Source: Cupriavidus campinensis (GTDB lineage Bacteria; Pseudomonadota; Gammaproteobacteria; Burkholderiales; Burkholderiaceae). From it: a stretch of 64,000 nt of DNA. The stretch covers positions 287,862 to 351,861 of the forward strand of contig NZ_CAJPVH010000001.1 in the NCBI RefSeq assembly GCF_905397395.1. Reading direction: 5' to 3'. Below are positions 61,690 to 64,000 of the stretch, in pieces; position 1 is the first letter of the stretch; each line of letters begins with the position of its first letter. The position numbers were made by a program, and so were the translations under genes. The notes under the pieces were generated by a model. That model searched no databases and was not told the DNA's origin. It was given only the letters and a program-made list of their open reading frames with translations.

Positions 61690-62898
61690 ATGAAGCGAGC
61701 CACCCTGCTGTCCGCCCTGGCGTTCAGCCTTTCCACGTTTGCCGGCGCTGCCAGCGCCGCGATTTCCGGAGATGTCGTCAAGATCGGCGTGATGACCGAC
61801 CTGTCGGGCGTCTACCTTGACTATGCCGGCAAGGGTTCGGTCGAGGCCGCCAAGCTGGCCATCGAGGATTTCGGCAATGGGCTGCCGGGCAAGAAGATCG
61901 AGCTGGTCACCGCCGACCACCAGAACAAGGCGGACATCGGCAGCGCCAAGGCGCGCGAGTGGATCGACCGTGACGGCGTCGATGCCATCGTCGACCTGCC
62001 GAACTCGTCGGTCGCGCTCGCCGTCTCGCGCATCGCATCCGAGAAGAAGCGCATCTCGCTGATTACCGGTGGCGCCAACCTGCGCCACACCAACGAGGAG
62101 TGCTCGCCGTACATCGTCCACTATGTGTATGACACGTACGCGCTGGCCAATGTGGCCGGCAAGGCCATGGTCAAGCAGGGCCTCAAGAGCTGGTACTTCC
62201 TGACGGCCGACTATGCGTTCGGCCAGTCGCTGGAAACCGCCACGGCGGATGTGGTGAAGGCGTCCGGCGGCACGGTGGCCGGCAACATCAAGCACCCGCT
62301 GAACGCGTCGGACTTCTCGTCGTTCATCCTCCAGGCCCAGGCCAGCAAGGCCCAGGTGGTGGCGCTGGCCAACGGCGGCGGTGACACCATCAACGCCATC
62401 AAGGCGGCCAACGACTTCGGCCTGCCGCGCAACCAGACCCTGGTGGGCCTGCTGATGACCATCAGCGACGTGCACAGCCTGGGCCTGAAGCTGACGCAGC
62501 GCATGAAGCTGACCGATGCCTGGTACTGGGACCTGAACCCGCAGACGCGCGAATTCGGCGCACGCTTCTTCGCCCGCATGAAGCGCATGCCGAACATGGT
62601 GCATGCCGGCACGTACTCGGCCGTGCTGCAGTACCTGAAGGCCGTGCAGGCCACCGGCAGCGACGATTCGGACACCGTGATGGCGGCGCTCAAGAAGGCC
62701 AAGATCAACGACGCGTTCGCCAAGAACGGCTATATCCGCGCCGACGGCCGCATGATGCATGACATGTACCTGATGGAAGTGAAGGCGCCGAGCGAGTCCA
62801 AGACGCCGTGGGACTACCTCAAGCTCGTGGCCACCGTGCCGGCCGAGGAAGCCTTCCAGCCGCTGTCGCAGTCGCGGTGCCCGCTGGTGAAGAAGTAA
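61690..62898 (+). CDS. ABC transporter substrate-binding protein, Liv/amide type
   Basis: Periplasmic type I binding protein of 402 residues. Signal peptide TLLSALAFSLSTFAGAASA. Mature motifs are VVKIGVMTDLSGVYLDYAGKGSVEAAKLAIEDF (described in parts), IELVTADHQNKADIGSAKAREWID, LITGGANLRHTNEECSPYIVHYVYDTYALAN and WYFLTADYAFGQSLE. First gene of a Liv ABC operon; ATPases follow, and permeases are expected beyond the window. Its place behind P5C dehydrogenase suggests an amino acid ligand. Confidence 0.93.
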   Translation: MKRATLLSALAFSLSTFAGAASAAISGDVVKIGVMTDLSGVYLDYAGKGSVEAAKLAIEDFGNGLPGKKIELVTADHQNKADIGSAKAREWIDRDGVDAIVDLPNSSVALAVSRIASEKKRISLITGGANLRHTNEECSPYIVHYVYDTYALANVAGKAMVKQGLKSWYFLTADYAFGQSLETATADVVKASGGTVAGNIKHPLNASDFSSFILQAQASKAQVVALANGGGDTINAIKAANDFGLPRNQTLVGLLMTISDVHSLGLKLTQRMKLTDAWYWDLNPQTREFGARFFARMKRMPNMVHAGTYSAVLQYLKAVQATGSDDSDTVMAALKKAKINDAFAKNGYIRADGRMMHDMYLMEVKAPSESKTPWDYLKLVATVPAEEAFQPLSQSRCPLVKK

Positions 62899-62982
62899 AT
62901 AGACGACAGCCATGGTTCGCTCTCCTCTCCTGCCGCTTTCTCGCAGACGGAGGGGAGCCAACCGGCAGCCTATAAGAGACTC

Positions 62983-63753
62983 ATGCAAACCAACGTACTA
63001 GAAGTCCGCAACCTGACCAAGTCCTTCAAGGGATTTACGGCGGTCAGCGGCGTGGACCTGCAGGTGCGGCGCGGCTCGATCCACGCATTGATCGGCCCCA
63101 ACGGCGCAGGCAAGACGACCTGCTTCAACCTGCTTACCAAATTCCTGGAGCCGACCACCGGCACCATCCTTTTCAACGGCATCGACATCACCCGCGAGAA
63201 ACCGGCGCAGATTGCGCGGCGCGGTGTGATCCGTTCGTTCCAGATATCCGCCGTGTTCCCGCACCTGACCGTGCGCGAGAACGTGCGCATTGGCCTGCAG
63301 CGCCAGCTTGGCACCTCGTTCCAGTTCTGGCGCAGCGAACGTTCGCTCGATGTCCTCAACGACCGGGCGATGGACCTGCTCGAGCAAGTGGGCCTGACCG
63401 AGTTCGCCGAAACTGTCACCGTCAACCTGCCGTACGGCCGCAAGCGCGCGCTGGAAATCGCCACCACGCTGGCGATGGAGCCCGAGCTGATGCTGCTGGA
63501 CGAGCCCACGCAGGGCATGGGCCACGAGGACGTGGACCGCGTGACGCAGCTGATCAAGAAGGTGTCGGCGGGCCGCACCATCCTGATGGTGGAGCACAAC
63601 ATGAACGTGGTGTCCTCCATCGCCGACAAGATCACCGTGCTCCAGCGCGGCGCGATCCTGGCCGAAGGGCCGTACGCGGAGGTGTCCAAGGACCCGCGCG
63701 TGATGGAAGCCTATATGGGCACGGTCGACGCGGAACTGCAGGGGGCGCACTGA
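62983..63753 (+). CDS. Liv-type ABC transporter ATP-binding protein (LivG-like)
   Basis: ATPase of 256 residues. Walker A LIGPNGAGKTTC, Q-loop RSFQISAVFPHLTVRENVRI, signature-like LPYGRKRALEIATTLA, Walker B LMLLDEPTQGMGHEDVD and switch His in MVEHNMNVVSS. It follows the binding protein by 84 bases and the next ATPase starts one base after its stop. This is a second Liv system, distinct from the one at 39948-43279. Confidence 0.94.
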   Translation: MQTNVLEVRNLTKSFKGFTAVSGVDLQVRRGSIHALIGPNGAGKTTCFNLLTKFLEPTTGTILFNGIDITREKPAQIARRGVIRSFQISAVFPHLTVRENVRIGLQRQLGTSFQFWRSERSLDVLNDRAMDLLEQVGLTEFAETVTVNLPYGRKRALEIATTLAMEPELMLLDEPTQGMGHEDVDRVTQLIKKVSAGRTILMVEHNMNVVSSIADKITVLQRGAILAEGPYAEVSKDPRVMEAYMGTVDAELQGAH

Positions 63754-63754
63754 G

Positions 63755-64000
63755 ATGAACACCAACACTCCCGCCCTTGAGATCAAGGACCTGAACGCCT
63801 GGTACGGCGAGTCGCACATCCTGCACGGGGTGGACCTGACCGTGAACCACGGCGAAGTGGTGACGCTGCTCGGCCGCAACGGCGCGGGCCGCACCACCAC
63901 CATGCGCGCCATCATGGGCCTGACCGGCGCCCGCAAGGGCTCGATCAAGGTCAACGGGCACGAGACCATTGGTCTGCCCACGCACAAGATCGCGCATTAC
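63755..64000 (+). CDS. Liv-type ABC transporter ATP-binding protein (LivF-like), cut by window end
   Basis: N-terminal 82 residues of a LivF-type ATPase: MNTNTPALEIKDLNAWYGES, HILHGVDLTVNHGEVVTLLG, then Walker A as GRNGAGRTTTMRAIMGLTG. The Walker A lysine (GKT) is replaced by Arg (GRT), unusual for an ABC ATPase. The rest lies beyond the window. It pairs with the LivG-like protein just upstream. Confidence 0.92.
   Translation, partial: MNTNTPALEIKDLNAWYGESHILHGVDLTVNHGEVVTLLGRNGAGRTTTMRAIMGLTGARKGSIKVNGHETIGLPTHKIAHY

Noticed and set aside
60025..62988. 987-codon open frame on the minus strand
   Set aside because: Antisense shadow across P5C dehydrogenase and the binding protein; His/Arg/Val-rich with no domains.

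Overview
The window is GC-rich, densely packed chromosomal DNA from a betaproteobacterium. The gene families and their arrangement (two HU-family histones, one with a lysine/alanine tail; OpgGH; a CreA-type protein; an epimerase-type threonine dehydrogenase next to kbl; several Liv-type ABC transporters) look most like Cupriavidus or Ralstonia in the Burkholderiaceae. That placement is inference, because no rRNA marker is present. I see no tRNA, rRNA, insertion sequence, prophage or CRISPR array. About 60 protein genes are supported, two of them cut by the window edges.

Layout. 1-3.9 kb: a divergent aldarate pair (gudP-like permease and kdgD) and a 2-oxoglutarate/Fe(II) oxygenase. 3.9-10.6 kb: an HU-like histone, an Mpo1-like membrane protein, an arylamine N-acetyltransferase, an SDR/acyl-CoA ligase pair, a coupled thioesterase-creA pair and hupB. 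11-13.3 kb: an ammonium transporter with a near-consensus sigma-54 promoter, and an MscS channel. 13.3-22.3 kb: a Bcr-type drug exporter, the opgGH periplasmic glucan operon and a second, larger MscS-family channel. 22.3-27.1 kb: a surface-adhesin-E-like protein, ribB behind an FMN riboswitch, an XRE regulator, a higBA toxin-antitoxin pair and a CorC/HlyC protein. 27.4-29.2 kb: a degenerate EAL protein and an entericidin-type lipoprotein missed by length-limited ORF calling.

29.2-36.6 kb is the most interesting part. Two divergent operons around an RpiR regulator encode an N-acyl-D-amino-acid deacylase, a D-serine-dehydratase-like PLP enzyme, RidA, KDG kinase, KDPG aldolase and a GntP permease. 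Together these make a coherent route from N-acetyl-D-glucosaminate (oxidised GlcNAc) through D-glucosaminate and KDG to pyruvate and glyceraldehyde 3-phosphate.

36.7-43.3 kb: a Liv-type binding protein, a PQQ-type sugar dehydrogenase with its cytochrome c, and a convergent livHMGF-like operon. 43.4-49.7 kb: a Tat-exported aldo/keto reductase, an NTP/NDP-exchanger-like carrier, the glutathione-dependent formaldehyde pair (frmA/fghA), an amidase and a small exported protein. 49.7-56.3 kb: an FMN reductase, a MetQ-like binding protein and a MarR-FUSC-DUF1656-HlyD-NodT efflux operon. 56.3-59.2 kb: kbl-tdh threonine catabolism, divergent from an XRE-cupin regulator across an operator-rich gap. 59.2 kb to the end: a GntR regulator, P5C dehydrogenase and the start of another Liv ABC operon.

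Taken together the window is a catabolic and stress-response segment: sugar acids, D-amino or amino-sugar acids, threonine, proline/glutamate semialdehyde, formaldehyde and osmotic adaptation. Many genes overlap by 1-4 bases (ATGA or TGATG), indicating compact operons.
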